64,000 bases of DNA, taken from positions 1,426,001-1,490,000 of the forward strand of contig NZ_CP131913.1 of NCBI RefSeq assembly GCF_030704205.1. The letters run 5' to 3'. The notes under the pieces are model-generated. The model was not told where the DNA came from. It worked only from the letters and a program-made list of their open reading frames with translations, and ran no database searches. The number at the start of each line of letters is the position of its first letter. Positions within the stretch are counted from its first letter, which is position 1. Shown here in pieces: positions 19,273-33,725 of the stretch. The position numbers were made by a program, and so were the translations under genes. This stretch comes from Halomonas alkalicola. Its GTDB lineage: Bacteria; Pseudomonadota; Gammaproteobacteria; Pseudomonadales; Halomonadaceae.

Positions 19273-21201
19273 TCACGAATACTCCAGATGAAAGCGGTGC
19301 GAGAGGCGCTGCTTGAAGTCCTTGACGATATGCAGCGCCTCGCGCAGCAGGTCGCGCTCCAGCGAGGAGAGCTCCTGTACCACCACGCGGTCGGGCTTGC
19401 GCTCGCCACCGCTGTCCAGATGGGCGAGCTGCTGCTTGAGGCGCAGCTCGGTGAACAGCGACAGCGCCTCGCCGAGGTCCTCGGCGAAGCGCGGCTCCAG
19501 GCGGCCGTCCGCCGCCAGGGCATCCAGCCGCTCCAGGGTGGAGGTCGGCCGGATGCGCCGCTCCAGGGCCATCACCCGCACCCCGTGAACGATGGGGAAG
19601 ATGCCGCCCTTCTTGATGTCGATGCCATGCTGGGGCCGCTTGAGCGAGCCGAACAGGGTCAGCGGCGTGGAGAAGCGCAGGATGGTGCGGGCGAAGTAGG
19701 AGAGCAGCAGCTCGTCGCCGGAGCAGCGCGCGAACAGCTCGTCACGCACCCGGTCGAGCAGGGCCGGGTTACCGGCCACCGCATGGGAGTCGAGCATGAT
19801 CGCCAGCTTCATCAGGCTGTCGCCGTCCCGCTTCTCGGCCCAGCGGGCGATGCGCTCGCGCCACTGGGTCACGGTGCCGACCCACTCGGGGTTGGAGACC
19901 ATGATGTTGCCGGGACAGGGCGGGTAGCCCAGCTCGATCAGGGTCTCGGTGAGCCGCTGCATCTGCTCGGCGCAGCCGGGCCACTCCAGGTCGTCGGTCA
20001 GGATCAGGCCGTTGTCCTGGTCGGTCTTGAGGATCTGCTCGCCGCGCCCCTCGCTGCCCATCACCATCAGGCAGCTGTCGCGGTGGTAGCGTTCGTCGAC
20101 CAGGAAGCCCCAGGCCTTGTGCATGATCCGTCCGTTGAGCGCCGCCAGCAGGCCCATGGCGAAGCGCAGCTTGACCCCCTGGGCCATCAGCGCCTTGACC
20201 AGCTCGGGCGTGCGGCGACTGGCGGCGGCCAGGGCCTCGAGGCTCTCGGCCTGCTCGACCTGCAGGCTGACCACGTAGCTGCGGCTCGAGAAGTAGCTGA
20301 GCACGTCGGTGAGCTCGACGACCCCCACCGGCACCCCCTTCTCCACCACCACCACCCGCTCCACCTTGTGGCGGGTCATCACCACCAGCGCCTCGAACAG
20401 GTACTGCCCCGGCCCCACCGTGATCAGCTCGGCGCTGCCGATCCCGTCCAGGGCACTGTCACGGTCGCGCTCCTCCACCACCAGGGCGTTGAGCAGGTCG
20501 GTCTTGGTGATCATGCCGGGGCCGGCGTCACCCGCCACCAGCAGGCTGTCGGCATGGCGCTCGTTGATGGTGGTCACCGCCTCGGCAATGGTCGTGGCGG
20601 CCGGCACGATCAGCGGCTCACGCATGCACTCGTCGACCCGGGCCAGCATGAAACCGGCCATGGTCACCCCGCCTTCGGCGCGCTGCTCGGTAAGCAGGCG
20701 CGCCTTGTGGGCCAGGGTCTGGCGGAAGAACTCCGCGAAGGGGGGACAGTCATCGCAGAGCTCGAGGAAGAGCGCCTTGGGCAGCAGGTAGCAGAGGCTC
20801 TCCTGCTCGGCACGGAAGCGGTAGCGGCTCTTGCCGTTGAGGATGCTGATGGCGCCGAAGAGGTCGCCGCGGGTGTAGTGGCCGATGCGCGAGCGGGCCG
20901 CGGGCAGGGTGGGGTCGACTTCCGCCACCTCCCCCTTGTGGATCAGGAAGAGGTTCTCACCGGCCTGCCCCGTTTCGAGGATGATCTCGTCGCGATCGAA
21001 GTAGGCCAGGTCCACGCCCTGGCGAACCCGCTCGCGGCCTGCCTCGTCGAGCAGGGTGAACGGCGGTTGGGAAAGATCGACCTCGACCATGGCGCAGACC
21101 TCGCGGGCGGCATCCCGACTCGGGCCTCCCTGTCGCGCCACCGCCAGCAGGCGATCGACAGACGAGGGGGCCGGAGAGGAAAACGGCGTTGTGGCCGCCA
21201 C
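19273..21201 (-). CDS. Cyclic-nucleotide-binding/CBS/DUF294 nucleotidyltransferase-like protein
   Basis: A 642-residue cytoplasmic multidomain protein: cNMP-binding fold (about 45-160), a CBS pair (about 180-300), a GlnD-like nucleotidyltransferase core (DUF294) with GSEGRGEQ around 390 followed by the acidic TDQDNGLIL, and a DUF294 C-terminal helical domain. The architecture suggests a sensor controlling nucleotidyl transfer, but no substrate is known. The start used is GTG 21201; the ATG at 21090 (MVEVDLSQPPF) fits homologues and has GAGG upstream, so the true protein may be 37 residues shorter. Beside its promoter are four palindromic motifs and an IS66 element. It is co-directional with the exonuclease gene. 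Confidence 0.88.
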   Translation of the reverse strand: MAATTPFSSPAPSSVDRLLAVARQGGPSRDAAREVCAMVEVDLSQPPFTLLDEAGRERVRQGVDLAYFDRDEIILETGQAGENLFLIHKGEVAEVDPTLPAARSRIGHYTRGDLFGAISILNGKSRYRFRAEQESLCYLLPKALFLELCDDCPPFAEFFRQTLAHKARLLTEQRAEGGVTMAGFMLARVDECMREPLIVPAATTIAEAVTTINERHADSLLVAGDAGPGMITKTDLLNALVVEERDRDSALDGIGSAELITVGPGQYLFEALVVMTRHKVERVVVVEKGVPVGVVELTDVLSYFSSRSYVVSLQVEQAESLEALAAASRRTPELVKALMAQGVKLRFAMGLLAALNGRIMHKAWGFLVDERYHRDSCLMVMGSEGRGEQILKTDQDNGLILTDDLEWPGCAEQMQRLTETLIELGYPPCPGNIMVSNPEWVGTVTQWRERIARWAEKRDGDSLMKLAIMLDSHAVAGNPALLDRVRDELFARCSGDELLLSYFARTILRFSTPLTLFGSLKRPQHGIDIKKGGIFPIVHGVRVMALERRIRPTSTLERLDALAADGRLEPRFAEDLGEALSLFTELRLKQQLAHLDSGGERKPDRVVVQELSSLERDLLREALHIVKDFKQRLSHRFHLEYS

Positions 21202-21277
21202 CAGATGATTGTTGGGGTTGTTGTTGGGTCTCGTAGGACTGGTGGCAGCATAGCAACCTCCCTGTCGCCCTTATAAG

Positions 21278-21447
21278 CTAGACGATCGTCTCCCCCTTTG
21301 GCCCCCTATACGATCGTCCAAGCCTCGCCCGCGAACGCAGCGACCCTGCGACTTTGGTCTTCCTCCGCCTCCTTAGACGATCGTCCAAGCCGTGTCGCGC
21401 CCGCCCCCGACCGCCCCTCTCACACCCCCTATACCATCGTCCTAACC
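21278..21447. repeat. Four copies of a palindromic operator-like motif
   Basis: Cores at 21281-21290 (GACGATCGTC), 21309-21318 (TACGATCGTC), 21376-21385 (GACGATCGTC) and 21432-21441 (TACCATCGTC). The extended consensus is about CCTATACGATCGTCCAAGCC. The third copy is a nearly perfect 16-bp palindrome (TTAGACGATCGTCCAA). Core starts are 28, 67 and 56 bp apart. They occupy the otherwise empty 335 bp upstream of the DUF294 gene. The form resembles TetR-family operators; no regulator gene lies nearby. Confidence 0.6.
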
Positions 21448-21528
21448 TGGCTGACGTACCTCGTGTAACTCAGCAGAAACACGCCCCCATCCTTTTGATT
21501 GACAAGGATTCGTTGACACCGCATTGAA

Positions 21529-23094
21529 TCGTATTTGTAACTATTCAGCACCGGTTGGCTGAGTCGGGGCTTCTTGCTGCATGAAGGCTGGCACCTCCCC
21601 CGCAAACAGTTGCTCCAGTGCGGTATGCGCCGCTACCCCTTGCTTGACGGCGGTCGAGAGAAAGCTACGCATGCGGCAGAAGATCTCAGCACCCTCCCAG
21701 GAGCGGAAACAGCCCGAGATTTTCTGCTGGACCTTGGTCATTCGCAGATCGCGCTCCCCCTGGTTGTTGGTGAAGGGAGCGGCAGGGTCGTCGAGGAAGC
21801 GCAACACGTCGTCCTCGTACGCCTGGAGGCGTTCCAGGAGGTTGCGCGACTTGGTGCGCTTGGCCCGGCCTCGCGTTCCAGGTGGCGGTTTTCACCGGCG
21901 GGGGGCACTCGGCGTCCCCTTTCGCCAGGCAATCTCGATAGCGCTGCCGCCAGGCTCGGGTCTCATCGGCCGAGAGGCAGCCGTCGGCCACCTCCACGGC
22001 GCGATGCATCTCCAACAACAGGTCATGCAAGGCCTTGGCCCATGCCTGGCCATCGTTCTCCCAGGCCGCTGTCAGCTCCCGAAGGTGGTGCGCATTACAG
22101 AGCGCGTGCCGGCAATCCGGATAGCGGTAGTAGTAGGGCTTCCAGTGATCATGCACCAGCACGCCACGCACGAAGGGCAATACGCCGATGGCGTCCATCG
22201 CTTCCTGGCCGCGCTTGGGGTGCGGGGCCAACCAGGTCAGGGCCTCGTTGGAGGCGCTGTGTAGCCAGTAGCGTTTGCCACCGACCTGCATTCCGGTTTC
22301 ATCGGCATGGACGGTGGCTGCTTCACGTAGCGCCGGGATCACCCACTCGGCGAACGCCTCGGCCCGCTGGTAGGCCTCCTGGTTGAAGGCGAACAGGGTG
22401 CCGGTGCTCAGCGACAGGCCGCACTGCGAGGTGAGCAACTCGCGGATACGCGCATAGGGCAACAGCTGATACTGGGAGAGATAGACGACATGCGCCTTGA
22501 GGCGAGGGCCATACTGGATGGGGCGAGTCACGCCCTCGGGGAATGGCGCCACGTAGCGTTGCCCCTGATCATCTTCGAGGACCTCAGCCTGATATTCGGT
22601 GACCACGGCCTGGATTACGATGTCCTGCACTTGGCGCGTTTCGACGCCGACCGGGCGGTAAGAACGCCCCTTGGGGAGTTGCCGACGATCGACACGGAGC
22701 TTGACCACCTCGTCGGGGTCCGTCACCGGCGCCAACGTCTTACCCTCATGCCCTGGCTGTCCGCCGGGGCGCCGCTCGCCTTTGGCGCGCGAGCGGCGCT
22801 GGCGATTGGGATCCTGGGACGGTGGCTTGCTGCTGTTGCGGCTACTGGTGGCCAGGCGATCGGCCATGAGCTTGACCAGCAGCATCAGCACATCGATGGC
22901 GGCACGCAGCGACGGCGAGACCGTCTGGTCTTCCTTGAGCTGCTGCCGGACCCGCTCCAGGGCCTCGTCGACGTTGATATCGCTGATGGTCATATCACCG
23001 CATAGGTGTGCCGAATGATGCTGTGCACTATGCCAGAAAAATCAGCTGGTTGGCGATACCCCATCCGCAGCCACCTGAATAGTTACTCGTATTT
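21529..23094. mobile_element. IS66-family insertion sequence with target duplication
   Basis: The element spans 21537-23086 (1,550 bp), with perfect 12-bp terminal inverted repeats GTAACTATTCAG (21537-21548 and 23075-23086), starting GTAA as in IS66. It is flanked by the 8-bp direct repeat TCGTATTT (21529-21536, 23087-23094), the expected IS66 duplication size. It carries only a TnpC-type transposase and no tnpA/tnpB, like the ISBst12 subgroup. It interrupts the divergent intergenic region between the DUF294 gene and the DUF485-symporter operon. Confidence 0.92.
21541..22993 (-). pseudogene. tnpC: IS66 transposase, frameshifted
   Basis: A typical IS66 TnpC: N-terminal helical/zinc-finger region, [12 protein letters not shown] motif, and a DDE core with [11 protein letters not shown] and VHDHWKPYY. 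The first frame runs from 22993 to about 21876, then the protein continues in another frame ([16 protein letters not shown] through [11 protein letters not shown], including the final catalytic region) to 21541. One extra base near 21872-21880 accounts for the shift. The copy is probably inactive by itself although its ends and target duplication are intact. Confidence 0.88.
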
Positions 23095-23161
23095 TTCTCA
23101 TGATACGAAAGTCTGGGATTCATTTTTGACACTCATTGCCCACTATCCACCATGCATCATG

Positions 23162-23283
23162 CAGGGCAATCGCACGACAACGATGCCTGCCGACACCGGC
23201 GAGATACGGGCCACCGGCCCTCTCACAGTCGGGATCTACCCCAAGGCTCGCAACGGCCTGACACAAGACATGCGATTGCCCTG
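23162..23283. repeat. 13-bp inverted repeat in the leader of the symporter operon
   Basis: CAGGGCAATCGCA (23162-23174) and its exact complement TGCGATTGCCCTG (23271-23283), with 96 bp between the arms and 63 bp before the DUF485 start. It may be a pair of regulator sites or a leader hairpin. The rest of the 252-bp gap after the IS shows no other feature I can support. Confidence 0.5.
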
Positions 23284-23346
23284 GTGACCCGCAACCGACA
23301 GACCCCCAGTTCCCAACCCCACCAATAACAAGTGGAGAACACGACA

Positions 23347-23607
23347 ATGGCAGAAGAGAAAGTCGATTCGTCCGAATACTGGAAGGCGAACGTACGCCTG
23401 ATCACGGGATGCCTGATCGTCTGGGCCTTCGTCTCCTACGGCATGGCGATCCTGTTCCGGCCCCTGCTCTCCGGCATTCCCGTGGGCGGCACCGACCTGG
23501 GCTTCTGGTTCGCCCAGCAGGGCTCCATCCTCACCTTCATCGTGCTGATCTTCTTCTACGCCTGGAAGATGAACAAGCTCGATCAGAAATTCGGTCTGGG
23601 GGAGTAA
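23347..23607 (+). CDS. DUF485 membrane protein
   Basis: An 86-residue protein with two transmembrane helices (about 20-40 and 56-76). DUF485 proteins are encoded directly before SLC5 acetate-type symporters and are thought to be accessory subunits, though the role is unproven. ATG 23347 follows TGGAG; an in-frame GTG 15 bp upstream is less likely. It is six bp before the symporter gene, so the two form an operon. Confidence 0.9.
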   Translation: MAEEKVDSSEYWKANVRLITGCLIVWAFVSYGMAILFRPLLSGIPVGGTDLGFWFAQQGSILTFIVLIFFYAWKMNKLDQKFGLGE

Positions 23608-23613
23608 GCCAGC

Positions 23614-25410
23614 ATGAGCCAATTTGCCATCAACCTGCTGTTCGTAGGGGCCTCCTTCGCCCTCTACATCGGCATTGCGATCTGGGCCCGAGCGGGCTCC
23701 ACCAAGGACTTCTACGTGGCGGGCGGCGGCGTCCACCCGATCACCAACGGCATGGCCACCGCCGCCGACTGGATGTCCGCGGCGTCGTTCATCTCCATGG
23801 CCGGCCTGCTGGCCTCCGGCGGCTACGCCAACTCGTCGTTCCTGATGGGCTGGACCGGCGGCTACGTGATCCTGGCCATGCTGCTCGCGCCCTACCTGCG
23901 CAAGTTCGGCAAGTTCACCGTGCCGGACTTCATCGGTGACCGCTTCTACAGCAAGGCGGCGCGCCTGGTGGCCGTCATCTGCCTGATCGTGGCCTCCGTG
24001 ACCTACGTCATCGGCCAGATGACCGGCGCCGGCGTGGCCTTCTCGCGCTTCCTCGAGGTCTCCAACACCTGGGGCATCTGGATCGCGGCCTTCATCGTGT
24101 TCCTCTATGCGGTATTCGGCGGCATGAAGGGCATCACCTACACCCAGGTGGCCCAGTACATCGTGCTGATCATCGCCTACACCATCCCGGCGGTGTTCAT
24201 CGCCTTCCAGCTGACCGGCAACCCGATCCCGATGTTCGGCATGTTCAGCACCCACACCGAGTCCGGCGTGCCGCTGCTGCAGAAGCTCGATGACGTCGTG
24301 GTCGCCCTGGGCTTCCAGGACTACACGGCCGACGTCGACAACAAGCTCAACATGGTGCTGTTCACCCTGTCGCTGATGGTCGGTACCGCGGGCCTGCCCC
24401 ACGTCATCATCCGCTTCTTCACCGTGCCGAAGGTGGCCGACGCTCGCTGGTCTGCCGGCTGGGCGCTGGTCTTCATCGCTCTGCTCTACCTGACCGCACC
24501 GGCCGTGGGCTCCATGGCGCGCCTCAACCTGATGACCACCGTCTATCCGGAGATGACCGGCCAGGTCGAGGACTACGAGTCCGCCGCCGCCGAGCCGATC
24601 CTCTACGAGGACCGTCCCGAGTGGTTCCGCACCTGGGAAGACACCGGCCTGATCACCTTCAACGATCTCAACAACGACGGTCGCATCCAGTTCTACAACG
24701 ATGCCAACCCGGAGTTCGACGAGGTCGCCGAGCGTCGCGGCTGGGCAGGCAACGAGCTGTCGGTCAACAACGACATCCTGGTACTGGCCAACCCCGAGAT
24801 CGCCAACCTGCCCGGCTGGGTCATCGGCATGATCGCCGCCGGCGGTATCGCGGCCGCCCTCTCCACCGCCGCGGGCCTGCTGCTGGCCATCTCCTCGGCC
24901 ATCAGCCATGACCTGATCAAGACCATGATCAACCCCAAAATCACCGAGAAGGGCGAGATGCTGGCGGCGCGGATCTCCATGGGCGGTGCCATCCTGCTGG
25001 CCACCTACCTGGGCCTCAACCCGCCGGGCTTCGCCGCCCAGACGGTGGCCCTCGCCTTCGGTATCGCCGGCGCCTCGCTGTTCCCGGCACTGATGATGGG
25101 GATCTTCTCCAAGCGGGTGAACAACGTGGGTGCGGTTGCCGGCATGCTGACCGGTCTGGTCGCCACCCTGCTCTACATCTTCACCTACCTGGGCTGGTTC
25201 TTCATTCCGGGCACCAACATGCTGCCCAACACCCCGGACAACTGGATCATGGGCATCTCCCCGCTCTCCTTCGGCGCGGTGGGTGCGATCATGAACTTCG
25301 CGGTTGCCTTCGCACTCTCCAGTGTCACCCAGGAGCCGCCGCAGGAGATCCAGGACCTGGTGGAGAGCGTGCGCTATCCCAAGGGTGCTGGCACTGCCAT
25401 CGACCACTAA
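23614..25410 (+). CDS. Sodium:solute (acetate-type) symporter, VC_2705 subfamily
   Basis: A 598-residue SLC5-family permease with about 13 transmembrane segments, closest to the long VC_2705 subfamily found beside acs. It probably imports acetate or another short-chain monocarboxylate with Na+. The conserved ADWMSAASFISMAG block is present near residue 50. A soluble insert at about 310-390 contains DLNNDGRIQFYN, which resembles an EF-hand calcium loop except that position 12 is Asn. A terminator follows. The operon was probably controlled by the two-component system encoded downstream. IS66 sits about 250 bp upstream of the operon. Confidence 0.9.
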   Translation: MSQFAINLLFVGASFALYIGIAIWARAGSTKDFYVAGGGVHPITNGMATAADWMSAASFISMAGLLASGGYANSSFLMGWTGGYVILAMLLAPYLRKFGKFTVPDFIGDRFYSKAARLVAVICLIVASVTYVIGQMTGAGVAFSRFLEVSNTWGIWIAAFIVFLYAVFGGMKGITYTQVAQYIVLIIAYTIPAVFIAFQLTGNPIPMFGMFSTHTESGVPLLQKLDDVVVALGFQDYTADVDNKLNMVLFTLSLMVGTAGLPHVIIRFFTVPKVADARWSAGWALVFIALLYLTAPAVGSMARLNLMTTVYPEMTGQVEDYESAAAEPILYEDRPEWFRTWEDTGLITFNDLNNDGRIQFYNDANPEFDEVAERRGWAGNELSVNNDILVLANPEIANLPGWVIGMIAAGGIAAALSTAAGLLLAISSAISHDLIKTMINPKITEKGEMLAARISMGGAILLATYLGLNPPGFAAQTVALAFGIAGASLFPALMMGIFSKRVNNVGAVAGMLTGLVATLLYIFTYLGWFFIPGTNMLPNTPDNWIMGISPLSFGAVGAIMNFAVAFALSSVTQEPPQEIQDLVESVRYPKGAGTAIDH

Positions 25411-25456
25411 GCCATAATGGCCCCTGGCCCGGCTCGCCGGGCCAGTCATTCTCCAC

Positions 25457-25486
25457 CGATCGGGCTTCCCTAGGGAAGCCCGATCG
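25457..25486 (+). terminator. Terminator after the symporter gene
   Basis: A perfect 30-bp palindrome (CGATCGGGCTTCCCT and its complement) followed by CTTTG, 47 bp after the stop codon. It is probably an intrinsic terminator, partly separating the symporter from the next gene. Confidence 0.75.
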
Positions 25487-25505
25487 CTTTGAGCAAGGAC
25501 ACTTC

Positions 25506-26021
25506 ATGATTTGGCACTTGATCGCGGCGATCTTCGCCGGCCTCGGCGCCGCCGGCATCGGCATGCTGCTGCGCATGGCCAGCGGCAAGCGCCTGCCGAC
25601 CTGGATCATCCCGGTGTTCGGCGGCCTGGGCATGCTCGGCTACCAGATCCACTACGAGTACTCCTGGTTCAGCCACAAGCAGGCACAGCTGCCCGCCACC
25701 GCCAGCGTGGTGGCGGTGGAGCACGGCTCGATGTTCTGGCGCCCCTGGACCTACGCCTTCCCCATGGCCAACGCCTTCAGCGTGGTGGACCGCGACAGCA
25801 TGGCCGAGCGCGATGCCAACGGCGAGCGGCTGGTCGAGTACATCCGCTACCGCTTCGAGAAGCAGCACGTGGACCTGGTCACCCACCAGGCCTGGCTGAT
25901 CAACTGCGACACCCGCGAGACCCTGCCGCTGATCGGCGAGGAACGCCGGCCGCGTTTCGAGGCGATGCGCACCCTCGACGAGGATGATGCCCTCTATCGG
26001 GCGCTCTGCCAGGAGACCTGA
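25506..26021 (+). CDS. Small membrane protein of unknown function
   Basis: A 171-residue protein I cannot assign to a named family. Two N-terminal hydrophobic segments (about 3-22 and 33-49) are followed by a soluble domain of about 120 residues rich in charged and aromatic residues. It has no cysteine pair, metal motif or nucleotide fold that I can see. It lies between the symporter and the sensor kinase, all on the plus strand, so an accessory or quality-control role for one of them is possible but only inferred from position. Confidence 0.75.
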   Translation: MIWHLIAAIFAGLGAAGIGMLLRMASGKRLPTWIIPVFGGLGMLGYQIHYEYSWFSHKQAQLPATASVVAVEHGSMFWRPWTYAFPMANAFSVVDRDSMAERDANGERLVEYIRYRFEKQHVDLVTHQAWLINCDTRETLPLIGEERRPRFEAMRTLDEDDALYRALCQET

Positions 26022-26088
26022 GGCCCGCCGCCTGCCTTCCCGGGGCACATTGCCCTAGAATGGGCGCCAGACCCGAGGGAGGAACCCC

Positions 26089-30038
<3,950 letters not shown>

Positions 30039-30050
30039 TCGCGCCCCCTG

Positions 30051-30088
30051 AACGCAAAAAACCCACCAAGCGGTGGGTTTTTTGCGTT
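30051..30088. terminator. Bidirectional terminator between kinase and response regulator
   Basis: A 17-bp stem (AACGCAAAAAACCCACC and its complement) with a 4-base loop; T6 or A6 runs within the arms give a terminator in both directions for convergent genes. Confidence 0.92.
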
Positions 30089-30104
30089 TCCTTGGCGCCT
30101 GGCG

Positions 30105-30767
30105 TCAGGACTCCACCTTCGGCGGCTCCACCTCGAGCTTCTGGGCGGCGATCACCGCCTGGGTGCGGGAGTGCACGCCGAGCTTGCGCAGGATGGCGGT
30201 GACGTGGGCCTTGATGGTGGCCTCGGAGACGCTGAGCTCATAAGCGATCTGCTTGTTGAGCAGGCCCTCGGTGAGCATGTTGAGCACGCGGAACTGCTGC
30301 GGGGTCAGCGAGGCGATCGCCTCGGCGAACTTCGTCTCTTCCTCGTTGGCCTCGCCCATGGCCGCGGCCAGTTCGGCGGGCAGCCACACCTCGCCGTCGA
30401 GGATCTCGCCCACCGCCTCGGCGATCAGCTGCAGCGAGGAGGACTTGGGGATGAAGCCGGAGGCGCCGTAGTCGATGGCGCGGCGCACCACATAGGGCTC
30501 GTCGCTGCCCGAGACCACCGCCACCGGGATATCCGGGGTCTGGCCGCGCAGCTGGATCAGGCCGGAGAAGCCGTGGGCGCCGGGCATGTGCAGGTCGAGC
30601 AGGATCAGGTCGGCATCCGGATGGCGGGTGACCACCTCGGCGGTCGCCTCCATGGTGTCGGACTCGACGATCTCGGCCTGGGGGGCCAGCTGACGCAGCG
30701 CCTGGGTGAGGGCTGCGCGGAACAGCGGATGGTCATCGGCGACGATGAATTTCTGGGCAAAGGCCAT
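30105..30767 (-). CDS. LuxR-family response regulator (CrbR/ErdR-like)
   Basis: A 220-residue NarL-type regulator with a receiver domain (DD at 11-12, phosphoacceptor D58 in LLDLHMPG, conserved Lys near 107) and a C-terminal LuxR helix-turn-helix (about 152-215). Homologues CrbR (Vibrio) and ErdR (Pseudomonas) activate acs in response to the SLC5-fused kinase. ATG 30767 is preceded by GGAGGAG; the longer upstream frame is rejected. It lies downstream of acs on the same strand and converges on the kinase gene. It appears intact although kinase and acs do not. Confidence 0.9.
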   Translation of the reverse strand: MAFAQKFIVADDHPLFRAALTQALRQLAPQAEIVESDTMEATAEVVTRHPDADLILLDLHMPGAHGFSGLIQLRGQTPDIPVAVVSGSDEPYVVRRAIDYGASGFIPKSSSLQLIAEAVGEILDGEVWLPAELAAAMGEANEEETKFAEAIASLTPQQFRVLNMLTEGLLNKQIAYELSVSEATIKAHVTAILRKLGVHSRTQAVIAAQKLEVEPPKVES

Positions 30768-30910
30768 GGATTCTCCTCCGGTTCCTCTGGCAGCGGGCAT
30801 CGTCCGCCACTCGGGCTCTTGTATGACTGTGGGGCATGTTACCCCATGGCAGAGCCGATTCCCAAGCGCTCCGGCCACATTGTCGACAACATTGACCAAC
30901 GGATCAAAAA

Positions 30911-30931
30911 AGCCGGCCACGAAGGCCGGCT
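30911..30931 (-). terminator. Terminator of acs
   Basis: On the minus strand AGCCGGCC-loop-GGCCGGCT is followed by T6. It is a textbook intrinsic terminator 26 bp past the expected acs stop. Confidence 0.93.
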
Positions 30932-30956
30932 CGACGGTACAGCGCTGGCGCGAAAA

Positions 30957-32919
<1,963 letters not shown>

Positions 32920-33092
32920 GGAAGTGCCTCTGTCCTTGGGATGGCCCCGTCAGGTGAGTGATGCCGGGCAACCGTACGTTGGGATTGTGTGGGGACGCCC
33001 GACGCCATTTAAGGTGGACTCAGCATACTCTCGCCCGGCGCCACTTCCCCTTAGACATTGGTATGAACAATTTTCTTTTTAAAAACATAATG

Positions 33093-33653
33093 TTAGACGG
33101 CACTTTCAAACACCTCCAGGCCAAGATAGACCAAGGTCTGAGCGCAGTGGCGGCAGCGATAACGCTGCCCCTGCCGGGCCAGCGCATGGCGACGAGCGCT
33201 GAAGGCATGCTCGCGGCAATCACAGGCGTAGCGGTGGGGCGCCGGGCTCGCCCGGCCGGTATCGAAGCGGTGGGTAGTGCGGGGCGCCAGGCCGAACAGC
33301 TCGCGCATCACCGTCTGCCACTCGCGGCCGTGGGGGCGTACCCGGGGGCCATCTTCCAGGTGGTGAACGAGCCAGTGAGCCATCTCGTGGGGCACCACCT
33401 CGACCAGGAAGTCGAGGCGGTTCTCGGCATAGAGCACCGGATTGAAGCGCAGGCCGCCGCGGCCGAAGTGGGCCTGGCCGGCACACTTGCCCCGCAGGTC
33501 GCACCATACCGCCGGGCGCGGCAGCGTTGGATGCACCTCGCAACAGAGCCGCCAGGCGGCGTCCACCCGCGCGTGCAGGGCAGCCAGCAGCGCCTCGCGG
33601 TCGAGGGCCGCGACGCGGTCGGGATCCGGGGTGGGCAGCGCGGGTCGTTTCAT
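33093..33653 (-). CDS. sprT: SprT family zinc metalloprotease-like protein
   Basis: A 186-residue SprT-domain protein. The zinc motif H89-E90-MA-H93 is present, and the C-terminus has a CxC...CxxC zinc ribbon (CDC and CRHC). Bacterial SprT resembles the protease domain of eukaryotic SPRTN, which removes DNA-protein crosslinks; the bacterial function is little studied. It is divergent from the UPF0149 gene with a 72-bp gap. Confidence 0.9.
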   Translation of the reverse strand: MKRPALPTPDPDRVAALDREALLAALHARVDAAWRLCCEVHPTLPRPAVWCDLRGKCAGQAHFGRGGLRFNPVLYAENRLDFLVEVVPHEMAHWLVHHLEDGPRVRPHGREWQTVMRELFGLAPRTTHRFDTGRASPAPHRYACDCREHAFSARRHALARQGQRYRCRHCAQTLVYLGLEVFESAV

Positions 33654-33725
33654 GGGGTGCTAGAATGGCCTCTCGCCCGCCAGGCGTAAAGCGCCCTTCC
33701 TGCCCTCCTGTCCGTGAGAGTGACG

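Noticed and set aside
21278..21447. A small CRISPR array
   Set aside because: Spacing is irregular (28, 67, 56 bp), copies vary in the core, and no cas genes are present.
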